From contig CAWCGU010000006.1 of NCBI GenBank assembly GCA_963795195.1, positions 310,001 to 374,000 of the forward strand: a stretch of DNA of 64,000 bases. Direction: 5' to 3'. The DNA comes from CAWCGU01 sp963795195 (GTDB lineage Bacteria > Actinomycetota > Thermoleophilia > Solirubrobacterales > 70-9). The notes under the pieces are model-generated. The model did no database searches and had not been told where the DNA came from. It saw nothing but the letters and a program-made list of their open reading frames with translations. The number at the start of each line of letters is the position of its first letter. Within the stretch, counting starts at the first letter, position 1. Positions 51,654-61,020 of this stretch are shown in pieces. Made by a program: the position numbers and the translations under genes.

Positions 51654-52331
51654 CTAACCGAGTTCGAGCTGGCTGTAGGCGATCGAAGCGAACGAGCGGC
51701 GGTGCAGCGCCGAGATGCCGATCGTGCGAATCGCCTCGCGGTGCTCCGGGGTCGAGTAGCCGACGTGTTCGTCGAATCCCCAGCCACGGTGAATTGCCGC
51801 GGCGCTGTGCATGTAGCGGTCTCGGGTCACCTTCGCGATCACCGAAGCGGCGGCAATGGCAGCGCTGGTCGCGTCGCCGTCGATCACCGCCCGATGCTCG
51901 CGGGGACACCGTGGTACTCGAAAGCCATCGGTCAGGCAGACGAGGCCGCCGTGACCTGAACAATCTTCGGTGACCCGCGCGAGCGTCGTGCCGAGCGCCT
52001 CCAGGTTGGTCACGTGCAGACCACGCGCATCGATGCCGCGCACACAGCGGATGGCGACGGAGACCCGGGCCGCCGCGCGCATGATCACCGGGTAGAGCGC
52101 CTCGCGGTCCGCCGCGCTGCGGGCCTTGGAGTCGTCGAGAGCGCCGAGCGCGCGGCGGTCGCGCATGCTGAGGTTCTCGTAGTCGATCAGCACGGCGGCG
52201 GCGGACAGTGGGCCCGCCAGCGAGCCGCGACCGGCCTCGTCGGCTCCGGCCACGAAGCGCGCGCCCAGCGAACGGTCGAACCGAAAGAGCTTTGCGGCCT
52301 TGCGGCGGCGGGCCTTTGTCGGACGACGCAA
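51654..52331 (-). CDS. rnhB: Ribonuclease HII
   Basis: The 225-residue reading from TTG 52331 has the RNase HII motifs: GADEAGRGSLAGPL (D-E-x-G), LDDSKARSAADREAL, GDATSAAIAAASVIAKVTRD (third Asp) and a final MHSAAAIHRGWGFDEHVGYS. It removes ribonucleotides from DNA. The TTG start lies 13 bases after the lepB stop and the upstream frame overlaps lepB, so a start there is preferred. The basic N-terminal segment (RPTKARRRKAAKLFRFD) is longer than in E. coli. Confidence 0.9.
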   Translation of the reverse strand: MRRPTKARRRKAAKLFRFDRSLGARFVAGADEAGRGSLAGPLSAAAVLIDYENLSMRDRRALGALDDSKARSAADREALYPVIMRAAARVSVAIRCVRGIDARGLHVTNLEALGTTLARVTEDCSGHGGLVCLTDGFRVPRCPREHRAVIDGDATSAAIAAASVIAKVTRDRYMHSAAAIHRGWGFDEHVGYSTPEHREAIRTIGISALHRRSFASIAYSQLELG

Positions 52332-52344
52332 GGGCGCGATCGGA

Positions 52345-52950
52345 CTAGAGGAGGCCCCAGCGGCTGGGGGGCCAGTAGGTGGAGAAGGCCTTTCCGATGA
52401 TCTGGTCTCGGGGGACGGGACCCCAGAAGCGGCTGTCGTCACTTTGGCCACGGTTGTCGCCCATCATGAAGTACATATCGGGTGGAATCGTGATCTCGTC
52501 CGGAAAGTCGCAGCCCGATCCGGCCGGCGTGCAAGCCCGAGTATCGAAGTCACCCTCGAAGGGCTCGCCGTTGACGATCGGGATGCCGTTCTCGATCCGC
52601 AGCGTGTCGCCCGGCTCTGCGACGATCCGCTTGATGAAGTTCGTGTCGGCCTCACCCGGTGTCGGAAGAGGGCAGGGCTGGCGGCCGGTGTAGGTGGCCG
52701 GGTCGTCGTCGGTTGCGCCTTCCGGGGTCTGCCGTGCCCCACACTGGCGTCCGCGCTCTGCCCCGGTCGGAGGATGGAAGACAACCACGTCACCGGCGGA
52801 GGGGTCACCGAAGCGATAAGCGAGGCGGTTCACCAGCACGCGCTGGCCGACGTCGAGCGTCGGCTCCATGGATTTCGAGGGGATCTGGTACGGCTTGACG
52901 AGGTACGCCTGGATGGCGAGCGCGAGACCGACCGCGAGAGCGACGATCAC
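52345..52950 (-). CDS. lepB: Signal peptidase I
   Basis: The protein has a membrane segment (IVALAVGLALAIQAYLV), the catalytic Ser in IPSKSMEPTL, the catalytic Lys in NFIKRIVAEPGDT, and box E MMGDNRGQSDDSRFWGPV. It removes signal peptides at the outer face of the membrane. An insert rich in Cys and Pro (GRQCGARQTPEGATDDD) lies between boxes B and D. GTG 52950 is the last standard start; the same frame runs about 14 codons further (PRPKTQVGAIFELI) like a normal LepB N-terminus, without a usable start codon before the rplS stop. Confidence 0.88.
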   Translation of the reverse strand: MIVALAVGLALAIQAYLVKPYQIPSKSMEPTLDVGQRVLVNRLAYRFGDPSAGDVVVFHPPTGAERGRQCGARQTPEGATDDDPATYTGRQPCPLPTPGEADTNFIKRIVAEPGDTLRIENGIPIVNGEPFEGDFDTRACTPAGSGCDFPDEITIPPDMYFMMGDNRGQSDDSRFWGPVPRDQIIGKAFSTYWPPSRWGLL

Positions 52951-52994
52951 AATCAGCTCAAAGATCGCCCCGACTTGAGTTTTTGGTCGCGGAA

Positions 52995-53675
52995 TCAGGC
53001 CTGATCCCCGCCGGAGCCCTCTTCCTCGTCAGAGTCCGAGTCCCCGTTACCGTCCCCCCCGCCACCGTCCTCTTTCGCGGACGCCTCGTCTGCGTCCGTG
53101 TCGGAGTGGTCCACCGCCGCGTCGTCAGCCGCCGGCGGTGCCTCGGGCTCGGCGTCGCCCGATTCGGCCTCGGCCTCAGCCTCGGCTTCAGCCTCGGCTT
53201 CAGCCGCCGGGGCGTCTCCGCCTTCGGCGTGTTCGACTGGCGCCTCCTCGGCCTCAGCGTCCTCCACTGTGGCCCCTTCGGCGTCAACGGGTTCGGGTTC
53301 GTCTGCATCGGGCAGCACGTCGTCGGCGACCGCCCAGCGCCTTTCGGCAACACGAGCAGCCTTGCCGACCCGGCCGCGCAGGTAGTAGAGCTTGGCTCTG
53401 CGAACGTCACCACGACCGGCGACCTCAAGCTTCTCGATCTTGGGAGAGTGCAGCGGAAAGGTGCGCTCGACGCCGACGCCGAAAGACTGCTTACGAACCG
53501 TGAACGTCTCGCGGATGCCGGATCCCTGTCGCTTGATGACGACGCCTTCGAAGACCTGGGTGCGGCGACGGGTTCCCTCGACGACCTGGAAGTGCACGCG
53601 GACACGGTCGCCGGCCCGGAAGTTCGGCACGCGGCGCAGCTGGCGCCTCTCGAGGCTTTCGATCACATTGCTCAT
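52995..53675 (-). CDS. rplS: Ribosomal protein L19 with long acidic C-terminal extension
   Basis: Residues 1-115 are a normal L19 (NVIESLERRQLRRVPNFRAG, VEGTRRRTQVFEGVVIKRQG, SFGVGVERTFPLHSPKIEKL, RRAKLYYLRGRVGKAARV). The total is 226 residues; the last 110 form a low-complexity tail of Ala, Glu, Asp and Gly with a run of EA dipeptides (AEAEAEAEAEAEAESGD). L19 is normally about 115 residues. The tail has no stop or frameshift in between, so it is part of the protein unless cleaved. L19 sits at the 30S-50S interface. Confidence 0.93.
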   Translation of the reverse strand: MSNVIESLERRQLRRVPNFRAGDRVRVHFQVVEGTRRRTQVFEGVVIKRQGSGIRETFTVRKQSFGVGVERTFPLHSPKIEKLEVAGRGDVRRAKLYYLRGRVGKAARVAERRWAVADDVLPDADEPEPVDAEGATVEDAEAEEAPVEHAEGGDAPAAEAEAEAEAEAEAESGDAEPEAPPAADDAAVDHSDTDADEASAKEDGGGGDGNGDSDSDEEEGSGGDQA

Positions 53676-53793
53676 GGAAGGTGCTGATGGGAATCCTCGG
53701 CCGCGACCCGAAAGTTCATCTAAGTCGCTCGGGAAAAACGCGCGTGCCGCAAATGGCCCGCGCGAGTCGGGAATCTTAGCGTCAAGCCTGCGC

Positions 53794-54456
53794 CTATTTG
53801 CGCTCGTCGCGCTCGCGGCTGCGCTGCAGGCGCCACTCGCGCACCCGGCCGTGGTCCCCCGAGAGCAACACGTCCGGCACGCCCCAGCCGCGGTAGTCGG
53901 CCGGCCGCGTGTAGTGGGGATACTCGGGGGCGCCACCGAGAGCGTCGCTGAACGATTCCTCGAGTGCGCTGTCCTCGTGCCCAAGGGAACCGGGCAGTTT
54001 GCGAAGGACCGCGTCGGCGATGACCATCGCCGCCAGCTCCCCGCCGGAGAGCACGTAGCGCCCGACCGAGATCGCATCGGTCGCCAGGTGGTCCCGAATC
54101 CGCTCATCGAACCCCTCGTAGCGACCGCACAGCAGCGTCAGACGCGGCTCCGCGGCAAGCTCAAGCGCAGTGGGCTCATCGAACAGGCGCCCCGACGGTG
54201 CCAGCATCACGATCCGCCCCGGGCGGTCGCCCGCGTAAGCGGCCTCGAGCGCCGCATCGACGACGTCAACGCGCAGAACCATTCCCGCACCACCGCCGTA
54301 CGGGGAGTCGTCCACCTGGCCGGCGCTGAGCGGCGTCGTCTCCCGGAAGTTGAGGAATCGCACTTCGCTGCCCGCATCGACAGCGTTGCGCACATGCCGC
54401 TGACCGGCGAACCACTCGAACCACTCGGGGAAGAGGGTGAAGATGTCAAGTTGCAT
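53794..54456 (-). CDS. trmD: tRNA (guanine-N1-)-methyltransferase
   Basis: The 220-residue protein has the SPOUT knot signatures LDIFTLFPEWFEWFAGQRHV, DDSPYGGGAGMVLRVDVVDA, LLCGRYEGFDERIRDHLATD and ISVGRYVLSGGELAAMVIAD. It methylates G37 of tRNAs with G at 36. It follows the khpA gene by 65 bases, where most actinobacteria have rimM. rplS follows 118 bases downstream. Confidence 0.95.
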   Translation of the reverse strand: MQLDIFTLFPEWFEWFAGQRHVRNAVDAGSEVRFLNFRETTPLSAGQVDDSPYGGGAGMVLRVDVVDAALEAAYAGDRPGRIVMLAPSGRLFDEPTALELAAEPRLTLLCGRYEGFDERIRDHLATDAISVGRYVLSGGELAAMVIADAVLRKLPGSLGHEDSALEESFSDALGGAPEYPHYTRPADYRGWGVPDVLLSGDHGRVREWRLQRSRERDERK

Positions 54457-54521
54457 CAGCCGTACGTTGCCAAACCCGCGGCACCCGGACGCGAAGCGGT
54501 GGATGCCACGGCTGGATTAAT

Positions 54522-54752
54522 TCAATCGAGGATGTCGACGAGCACGCGACGGCCGTCGCGGGCTCCGGCGGCCTTGACGACCGTGCGCAGCGCATTTGCA
54601 ATCCGCCCGCCTCGGCCGATCACCCGGCCGATGTCAGCCTCGGCGACGGTCACTTCGAAGACGAGGTCGCCGTCCTCCTCGAACTCCTCGACCTCGACCG
54701 CATCGGGGTCGGAGACCAGCAGCCGAACGATGAACTCGACCAGGTCGCGCAA
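54522..54752 (-). CDS. khpA: KH-domain RNA-binding protein KhpA
   Basis: The 76-residue protein is a single type II KH domain with the GRGG loop (VIGRGGRIANALRTVVKAAG) and an acidic N-terminal strand (VEVEEFEEDGDLVFEVTVAE). It usually pairs with KhpB and binds many RNAs. It is 15 bases from rpsP in the same operon. Confidence 0.92.
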   Translation of the reverse strand: MRDLVEFIVRLLVSDPDAVEVEEFEEDGDLVFEVTVAEADIGRVIGRGGRIANALRTVVKAAGARDGRRVLVDILD

Positions 54753-54767
54753 GAAAGGCCCCCGTGC

Positions 54768-55022
54768 CTACGAGCCCGTGGCTTCGACGCCTTCGGTGCG
54801 CAGCAGCTTGGCGACCGTGTTGGTGGGCTGGGCGCCCCGCTCCAACCAGAACTTGGCCCGCTCGGCGTCGAGAACGATCGTCGAAGGCTCCGTCTGAGGG
54901 TTGTAGGAACCGATCGTCTCGATCGCGCGACCGTCACGCTTGGAGCGCTGGTCAGCGACCACGATCCGCCACAGCGGATTCTTTTTGGCGCCCACCCTGG
55001 TGAGCCTGATTCGGACCGACAT
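54768..55022 (-). CDS. rpsP: Ribosomal protein S16
   Basis: The 84-residue protein shows VRIRLTRVGAKKNPLWRIVV, ADQRSKRDGRAIETIGSYNP and VLDAERAKFWLERGAQPTNT, the full S16 sequence. It is needed for 30S assembly. It leads the rpsP-khpA-trmD-rplS-lepB group, 31 bases after ffh's stop. Confidence 0.95.
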   Translation of the reverse strand: MSVRIRLTRVGAKKNPLWRIVVADQRSKRDGRAIETIGSYNPQTEPSTIVLDAERAKFWLERGAQPTNTVAKLLRTEGVEATGS

Positions 55023-55053
55023 CAGGCGCGAGGTTAGCGACTCGGACAGTCAC

Positions 55054-56433
<1,380 letters not shown>

Positions 56434-56456
56434 GAATCCCTGAGCTTACGCCCTGC

Positions 56457-56516
56457 CCAAAAACAAGCCGAACGTCCCGGAGTACACCCTATGGGAGGCC
56501 AATAGGGACGTTCGGC
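56457..56516 (-). terminator. Rho-independent terminator of ftsY
   Basis: On the minus strand GCCGAACGTCCC and GGGACGTTCGGC are perfect 12-bp arms around a 26-base loop that can itself pair (CCCTAT/ATAGGG). TTGTTTTTGG follows. It lies 15 bases after the ftsY stop, so ftsY and ffh are separate transcripts at this point. Confidence 0.8.
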
Positions 56517-56530
56517 GCGGTCGTCGGGGG

Positions 56531-57541
56531 TCAGGGTTCGTCGCCGAGCAATGCCGAGGCGAACTGGGTCGCCTCGAAGGGGCGCAGGTCCTCGAGGCCC
56601 TCGCCGATCCCGATCAGCTTCACCGGGATTCCCAGCTCACTAGTGATCGCGAGCGCGATCCCACCCTTGGCGCTGCCATCGAGCTTTGTCAGCACCACAC
56701 CGCTGACCTGGACCGCCTTGGCGAACTCCTGAGCTTGCCGCAAACCGTTCTGGCCGGTTGTCGCGTCGATCGTCAGCAGTGTCTCGTGCGGAGAGCCCTC
56801 GATGCGCCCACTCATCACGCGGCGCACCTTGGAGAGCTCGTCCATCAGGTTGCCGTGGGTGTGCAGGCGGCCTGCGGTGTCGACGACGACCACGTCGAGA
56901 TTCCGCGCCGAGGCGGCTGTGAGTGCGTCGAAGACGACGGCGGCGGGATCTCCGCCCTCGGTGCCCTTGACGATCTCGCAGCCCGCGCGCTCGGCCCATA
57001 GCTCGAGCTGCTCGACCGCCGCGGCCCGGTAGGTGTCCGCGGCGGCGATCAACACGGAAAGGCCGAGCTCGCGCTGAAGGTGCCAGGCAAGCTTGCCGAT
57101 CGTCGTCGTCTTCCCGGTGCCGTTGACACCGCAGACCATGACCACGGCAGGTCGGTTCGCGAGGTCGATGCGGCCATCGGGGCCGGCCAGGCCGGCGAGC
57201 AGCTCGATCAGGCGCGAGCGGATCGCCTCGCTGCCGCTGACCTCGCCCGCCTCGACTTCAGCCTCGAGCTTCCCGACGACCTCAGCCGTCGCAGGAGCGC
57301 CGAGGTCGGCGTAGATGAGCGCCTCTTCGAGCCTCTCCCAGGTTTCCGCGTCGAGCTTCTCGAAGAGGCTGGCCGAGAGCTCGGCACCAAGCGCCTTGCG
57401 AGAAGCCGAGAGGCTCTCGCGCAGCCGCTCGAACACGCCTCGTTTGGCCTCGACGTCCTCGGACCCGGAACCGCCTTCCGGAAACTCCGGGACCGCGGCT
57501 CCCTCACCAAGATCGAAGGCGTCTCGCCACTCCCGGGTCAT
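56531..57541 (-). CDS. ftsY: Signal recognition particle receptor FtsY
   Basis: The 336-residue protein has a short acidic N-terminus, an NG domain with GVNGTGKTTTIGKLA, AADTYRAAAVEQLELWAERA, VVVDTAGRLHTHGNLMDELS and VLTKLDGSAKGGIAL, and ends normally. It targets ribosome-nascent chains to SecYEG. A TAGATT box lies 8 bases before the ATG at 57541. A strong terminator follows. Confidence 0.95.
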   Translation of the reverse strand: MTREWRDAFDLGEGAAVPEFPEGGSGSEDVEAKRGVFERLRESLSASRKALGAELSASLFEKLDAETWERLEEALIYADLGAPATAEVVGKLEAEVEAGEVSGSEAIRSRLIELLAGLAGPDGRIDLANRPAVVMVCGVNGTGKTTTIGKLAWHLQRELGLSVLIAAADTYRAAAVEQLELWAERAGCEIVKGTEGGDPAAVVFDALTAASARNLDVVVVDTAGRLHTHGNLMDELSKVRRVMSGRIEGSPHETLLTIDATTGQNGLRQAQEFAKAVQVSGVVLTKLDGSAKGGIALAITSELGIPVKLIGIGEGLEDLRPFEATQFASALLGDEP

Positions 57542-57549
57542 GGCGGCGC

Positions 57550-57555
57550 AATCTA
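57550..57555 (-). promoter_or_regulatory. -10 box upstream of ftsY
   Basis: TAGATT on the minus strand lies 8 bases before the ATG, and no ribosome binding site is seen in between. Confidence 0.3.
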
Positions 57556-57614
57556 GACGGTTGCTGGGAGAACCGTGCGGGGTCGGGCCGGTCCCAGGAC
57601 CTTCGCACGGGGAC

Positions 57615-59993
57615 TCAGGCAGCCTGCTCGCGGGCCTCGGCGGCGCCGAGCTCGACCGGCTCCGCATCAGCCTCCGGAGCGCTCTGAGGCAGGCGCCGCG
57701 AGATGACCTTGGTGATGCCGCCCTCGCCCATCGAGACGCCATAGAGGACGTCAGCCGCATCCATGGTGCGCTTCTGGTGGGTGACGATCACGAATTGGGC
57801 CCGATCCGAGAAGCGGCGCACGAGCTGCAGGAAGCGGTCGATGTTGGCGTCATCGAGGGCCGCCTCGACCTCGTCGAGGATGTAGAAAGGCGACGGCCTG
57901 GCAAGGAAGACGGCGAAGACGAAGGCGAGCGCCACAAGTGACTTCTCGCCGCCGGAGAGCAGTGAGAGCTTGCGGGTCGCCTTGCCCGCCGGTGTGACCT
58001 CGATCTCGACGCCCTTCTCCTCGCGTGCCTCCTCAGCCTCGGCCTCTTCGTCGGCCTCCGGCGCTTCGCCCTGCGCCTCCCCATCGCCCGTCGCCGGCAC
58101 GTTGGCTCCGCCAAGCACGGGACGCGGGCCGGCGGGGCCGTCGACCAGGCGCAGGCGGCCTCGACCGCCCGGGAAGAGGTGCTCGACCAGCTCCTCGAAG
58201 TTGCGTTGCGCTGCCTCACAGGTCTCGTTGAACGCGGCTTCGATGCGGCGGTCGGTTTCGCGGATCAGCTTCTGCAGCTCGGAGAGCGCGGCCTCGAGGT
58301 CGGCTCGGTTTGTTTCCAGCTCGTCGACGTGTGCGGCGGCCTCCCGGTATTCGCCTTCAGCGAGTGGATTGACCGGGCCGAGCTGTTCACGGCGACGCGC
58401 CAACCGCTCGAGCTTGCGTTCTGCCTCCTCGCGCTCCTGCTCGCTGAGGAGCTCGGGCGCTTCGGCGGGCTCACGGCCGAGTCGTGAATAGATGCCGGCG
58501 AGCTCGGCCTCGACCTCCGCGCGCCGGTCGCCCTGGTGGGCGGCCTCGACCTCGGCGCGGGTCACGCCATCCGCCGCCTGGCGCAGGCCGGCCTGGAGCT
58601 CGGCCTCCACTCGGGAGCACTCACGCAGTTCCTCGGCGACATCGTCGCTGGTTTGCTCGCCGCCGACCACGCGCCCTTCGAGCAGCTTCGCCCGCCTGGC
58701 CAGCGCATCACGAACGGCGGTCGCGGACTCGAGCAGGCGGCGCGCCGCGCGAAGCAGCGCCTCCTCCGATTCGACTCGGTGCTCGAGCGAATCCTGGCGG
58801 CGCCGGCCGACGAGCGCCTCGGCGCGACGCGCGCCACGGGCGGCGCGCTCGGTGCCTTCGCGCAGACGCGAGATCTCAACCGAGCGAGTCTCGTCATCCG
58901 CGCTCGTGCGCGTGCGGGAGAGCGCCTTGGCGGCTCCGTCCAGAGCCTCGCCGATCGCGTTCAGCTCGGGCTCGAGGGCGCCCGGGCCCTCGCCGGTGGG
59001 CAGCTCCGCCAGCAGCGCCCCCAGGGCCGCCCGGCGATGCTGAAGCGACGAGTCGAGCTCGGTGACCCTCGCCTGGAGAGCCTCACAGCGGATGCTGAGG
59101 CGCTCGTGGGAGTTGCGGAGCGTCGTCAGACGGCCCCAGGCAACGGTTCGCTCGCGATCACGCGCCGCCAACGCCTCCTCGATCTCGCTGCGCCGCTCGT
59201 TCACCGCAGCGAGCTGTGCCTCGAACTGGTCGCGCGTCTTGCGGGCGCTGGCAGCCTGATCCTCGAGGCCCGCGAAGTCCTGGGAGCGCGAGCGCAGCTC
59301 CTCAGAGAGCAACCGAGCACGCAGCTCCAGGCTTTCGCGCTCGAGCCGCGCGTGAATCTCGGCGGCCTGGGCCTGGCGCTTGAGCGGCCGCAGGCGCGCA
59401 CGGGCCTCGCGCTCGACATCCAGGGCACGGTCGAGGTTGTCCTGGGTGCGGCGCAGACGCAACTCGGCGCGGTGGCGGCGGCGGCGGTGCTTGCCGAGCC
59501 CCGCCGCCTCTTCGATCAGCATCCTGCGGTCGCGCGGCTTGGAGTGGACTATCTCCTCGACGCGCCCCTGGCTGATCACGGAGTGCATCTCGCGGCCGAG
59601 GTTGGTGTCCGCGAGCGCCTCGGTCACGTCGGCGAGCCTGCAGCGGGCGCCGTTCAGCCAGTAGCCGCCGTCGCCGCCGCGATCGAGGCGGCGCTTGACG
59701 GAGATCTCCGCGAACTCGGAAGCCACGGCGCCATCGGTGTCGATCACGACCTCGACCTCGGCAGCGCGACGGGCCCCCTGCCCCTCCCCCCCTGCGTAGA
59801 TGACGTCTTGCATGCTCTGCCCGCGGATCGCCAGCGGACTCTGCTCCCCGAGCGCCCAGAGCACGGCATCCGTGATGTTCGACTTGCCGCAGCCGTTCGG
59901 GCCGACGATCACGCTCACGCCGGGCGAGAAGTCCAGCTGCGTGCGCTGGGGGAAGGACTTGAAGCCCTTGAGGCTTATGGATTTCAGGTGCAT
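57615..59993 (-). CDS. smc: Short SMC-type chromosome segregation ATPase without recognisable hinge
   Basis: The 792-residue protein has both SMC head halves: Walker A GPNGCGKS at 31-38, signature LLSGGEKSL at 678-686, Walker B FYILDEVEAALDD at 703-715 and D-loop. The sequence LGPVNPLAEGEYREAAAHVD at 538 matches the C-terminal coiled-coil exit of normal SMC. SMC is usually about 1150-1200 residues. Here the about 370 residues between the heads are coiled coil only; no Gly-rich hinge motif is present, and the only break is LPTGEGPG at 331-338. An acidic linker (about 636-660) sits in the C-terminal head. The frame is open throughout and position (rnc-smc-ftsY) is normal. Confidence 0.9.
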   Translation of the reverse strand: MHLKSISLKGFKSFPQRTQLDFSPGVSVIVGPNGCGKSNITDAVLWALGEQSPLAIRGQSMQDVIYAGGEGQGARRAAEVEVVIDTDGAVASEFAEISVKRRLDRGGDGGYWLNGARCRLADVTEALADTNLGREMHSVISQGRVEEIVHSKPRDRRMLIEEAAGLGKHRRRRHRAELRLRRTQDNLDRALDVEREARARLRPLKRQAQAAEIHARLERESLELRARLLSEELRSRSQDFAGLEDQAASARKTRDQFEAQLAAVNERRSEIEEALAARDRERTVAWGRLTTLRNSHERLSIRCEALQARVTELDSSLQHRRAALGALLAELPTGEGPGALEPELNAIGEALDGAAKALSRTRTSADDETRSVEISRLREGTERAARGARRAEALVGRRRQDSLEHRVESEEALLRAARRLLESATAVRDALARRAKLLEGRVVGGEQTSDDVAEELRECSRVEAELQAGLRQAADGVTRAEVEAAHQGDRRAEVEAELAGIYSRLGREPAEAPELLSEQEREEAERKLERLARRREQLGPVNPLAEGEYREAAAHVDELETNRADLEAALSELQKLIRETDRRIEAAFNETCEAAQRNFEELVEHLFPGGRGRLRLVDGPAGPRPVLGGANVPATGDGEAQGEAPEADEEAEAEEAREEKGVEIEVTPAGKATRKLSLLSGGEKSLVALAFVFAVFLARPSPFYILDEVEAALDDANIDRFLQLVRRFSDRAQFVIVTHQKRTMDAADVLYGVSMGEGGITKVISRRLPQSAPEADAEPVELGAAEAREQAA

Positions 59994-60084
59994 GGCCGTG
60001 CTCAGAATATTTTCGGGACCGGCACAGGCTCCCCTGCGGACCGGACGCCAAGCCCGCGAGAGCCGCCGGCTGGCCTCAGAATCC

Positions 60085-60756
60085 TCAGGCCAGCCCTTCG
60101 AGGGCCACGGCGGCGGCGGCTTGCTCGGCCCCCTTCTTAGAGCGCCCGGTGCCGCGGCCGACCACCTCCCGTGACACGCGTGCCTCGACCTCGAAGCGCC
60201 TGTCGTGAGGGGGACCTGACTCGCTCACGACCGCATAGCTTACGCGGGCGCCGTCGCGAGCAAGCCGCTCCTGCAACGCCGACTTGAAGTCCAGCATCGT
60301 CTCGGCTGCAAGCTCGATTTGGGAGGCGAAGGCGGCAACGGTCGCCTTGGCGGTGCGCTCGTAGCCGTACTCGAGATAGCAGGCGCCGATCACGGCCTCG
60401 GTCACTGACGCCATCGCGCGTTCGCTACGAAGCAGCTCAGGAACGGGTATGCCACCGTCCGCTGCCCTCGGCACCACCTCCCCGAATCCGTCGTAGATAC
60501 CGAGCTGCTCGCCGACCTCCACGCATGCGCGCCCGCTGACCGCCTGGCCGTGAACCTTGGTCAGGCGGCCGATGTCGCTGCGAGGAAAGCGGCGAAAGAG
60601 GTCCTCGGCCAGGGCAAGGCCCAGCACGCTGTCGCCCAGGAAGGCAAGCCGCCCCCAGGATTCGGCCCGATGCTCCACCCAAGAGGAATGGGTCAGAGCA
60701 TTGGCCCGGAGCGCCTCGGGTAGGCCCGCGAAAAGGTCCGCAAGCTCAGCCGTCAC
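60085..60756 (-). CDS. rnc: RNase III-family protein with altered active site
   Basis: The 223-residue protein has an RNase III fold (ANALTHSSWVEHR, FLGDSVLGLALAEDLFRRFP) and an intact C-terminal dsRNA-binding domain (FKSALQERLARDGARVSYAV, GRGTGRSKKGAEQAAAAVAL). The signature that normally reads ERLEFLGD reads GRLAFLGD, so the metal-binding Glu is Ala38. The second motif, normally ADTVEALIG, reads ASVTEAVIG, so the Asp is Ser117. Asp42 and Glu120 remain. It may bind dsRNA with reduced or no cleavage. It lies in the usual rnc position between acpP and smc. Confidence 0.85.
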   Translation of the reverse strand: MTAELADLFAGLPEALRANALTHSSWVEHRAESWGRLAFLGDSVLGLALAEDLFRRFPRSDIGRLTKVHGQAVSGRACVEVGEQLGIYDGFGEVVPRAADGGIPVPELLRSERAMASVTEAVIGACYLEYGYERTAKATVAAFASQIELAAETMLDFKSALQERLARDGARVSYAVVSESGPPHDRRFEVEARVSREVVGRGTGRSKKGAEQAAAAVALEGLA

Positions 60757-60767
60757 CCGACGAGACC

Positions 60768-61016
60768 TCAGGTCGGCGGAAGCCGCGCGATCACGAAGTC
60801 CACGGCCTGGCCGACGGTCTGGATTTCGGCGGCGTCCTGCTCGGAGATCGTGATTTCGTAGCTGTCCTCGAGCTCCATCACGAGTTCGTAGAGGTCGAGA
60901 GAATCGGCGTCGAGATCGTCCCGGAAGCGCGTTTCGTCAGCGATCTGCGAGGGCTCGACCTCGAGCTCCTCGGTGAGATGTGCGCGCACCTTGTCCATCA
61001 CGTCATCGCGGTTCAC
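60768..61016 (-). CDS. acpP: Acyl carrier protein
   Basis: The 82-residue protein (VNRDDVMDKVRAHLTEELEV) has the phosphopantetheine site DLDADSLDLYELVMELED and acidic helices of ACP. GTG 61016 has GGAGG 9 bases upstream, inside the plsX 3' end. It carries acyl chains for fatty acid synthesis. The 11-base gap to rnc suggests one operon plsX-acpP-rnc. Confidence 0.93.
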   Translation of the reverse strand: MNRDDVMDKVRAHLTEELEVEPSQIADETRFRDDLDADSLDLYELVMELEDSYEITISEQDAAEIQTVGQAVDFVIARLPPT

Positions 61017-61020
61017 CGAA

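Noticed and set aside
58536..60140. 534-codon plus-strand open frame across smc
   Set aside because: It is antisense to smc, with repetitive Leu/Arg/Ala composition expected from high-GC coiled-coil codons.
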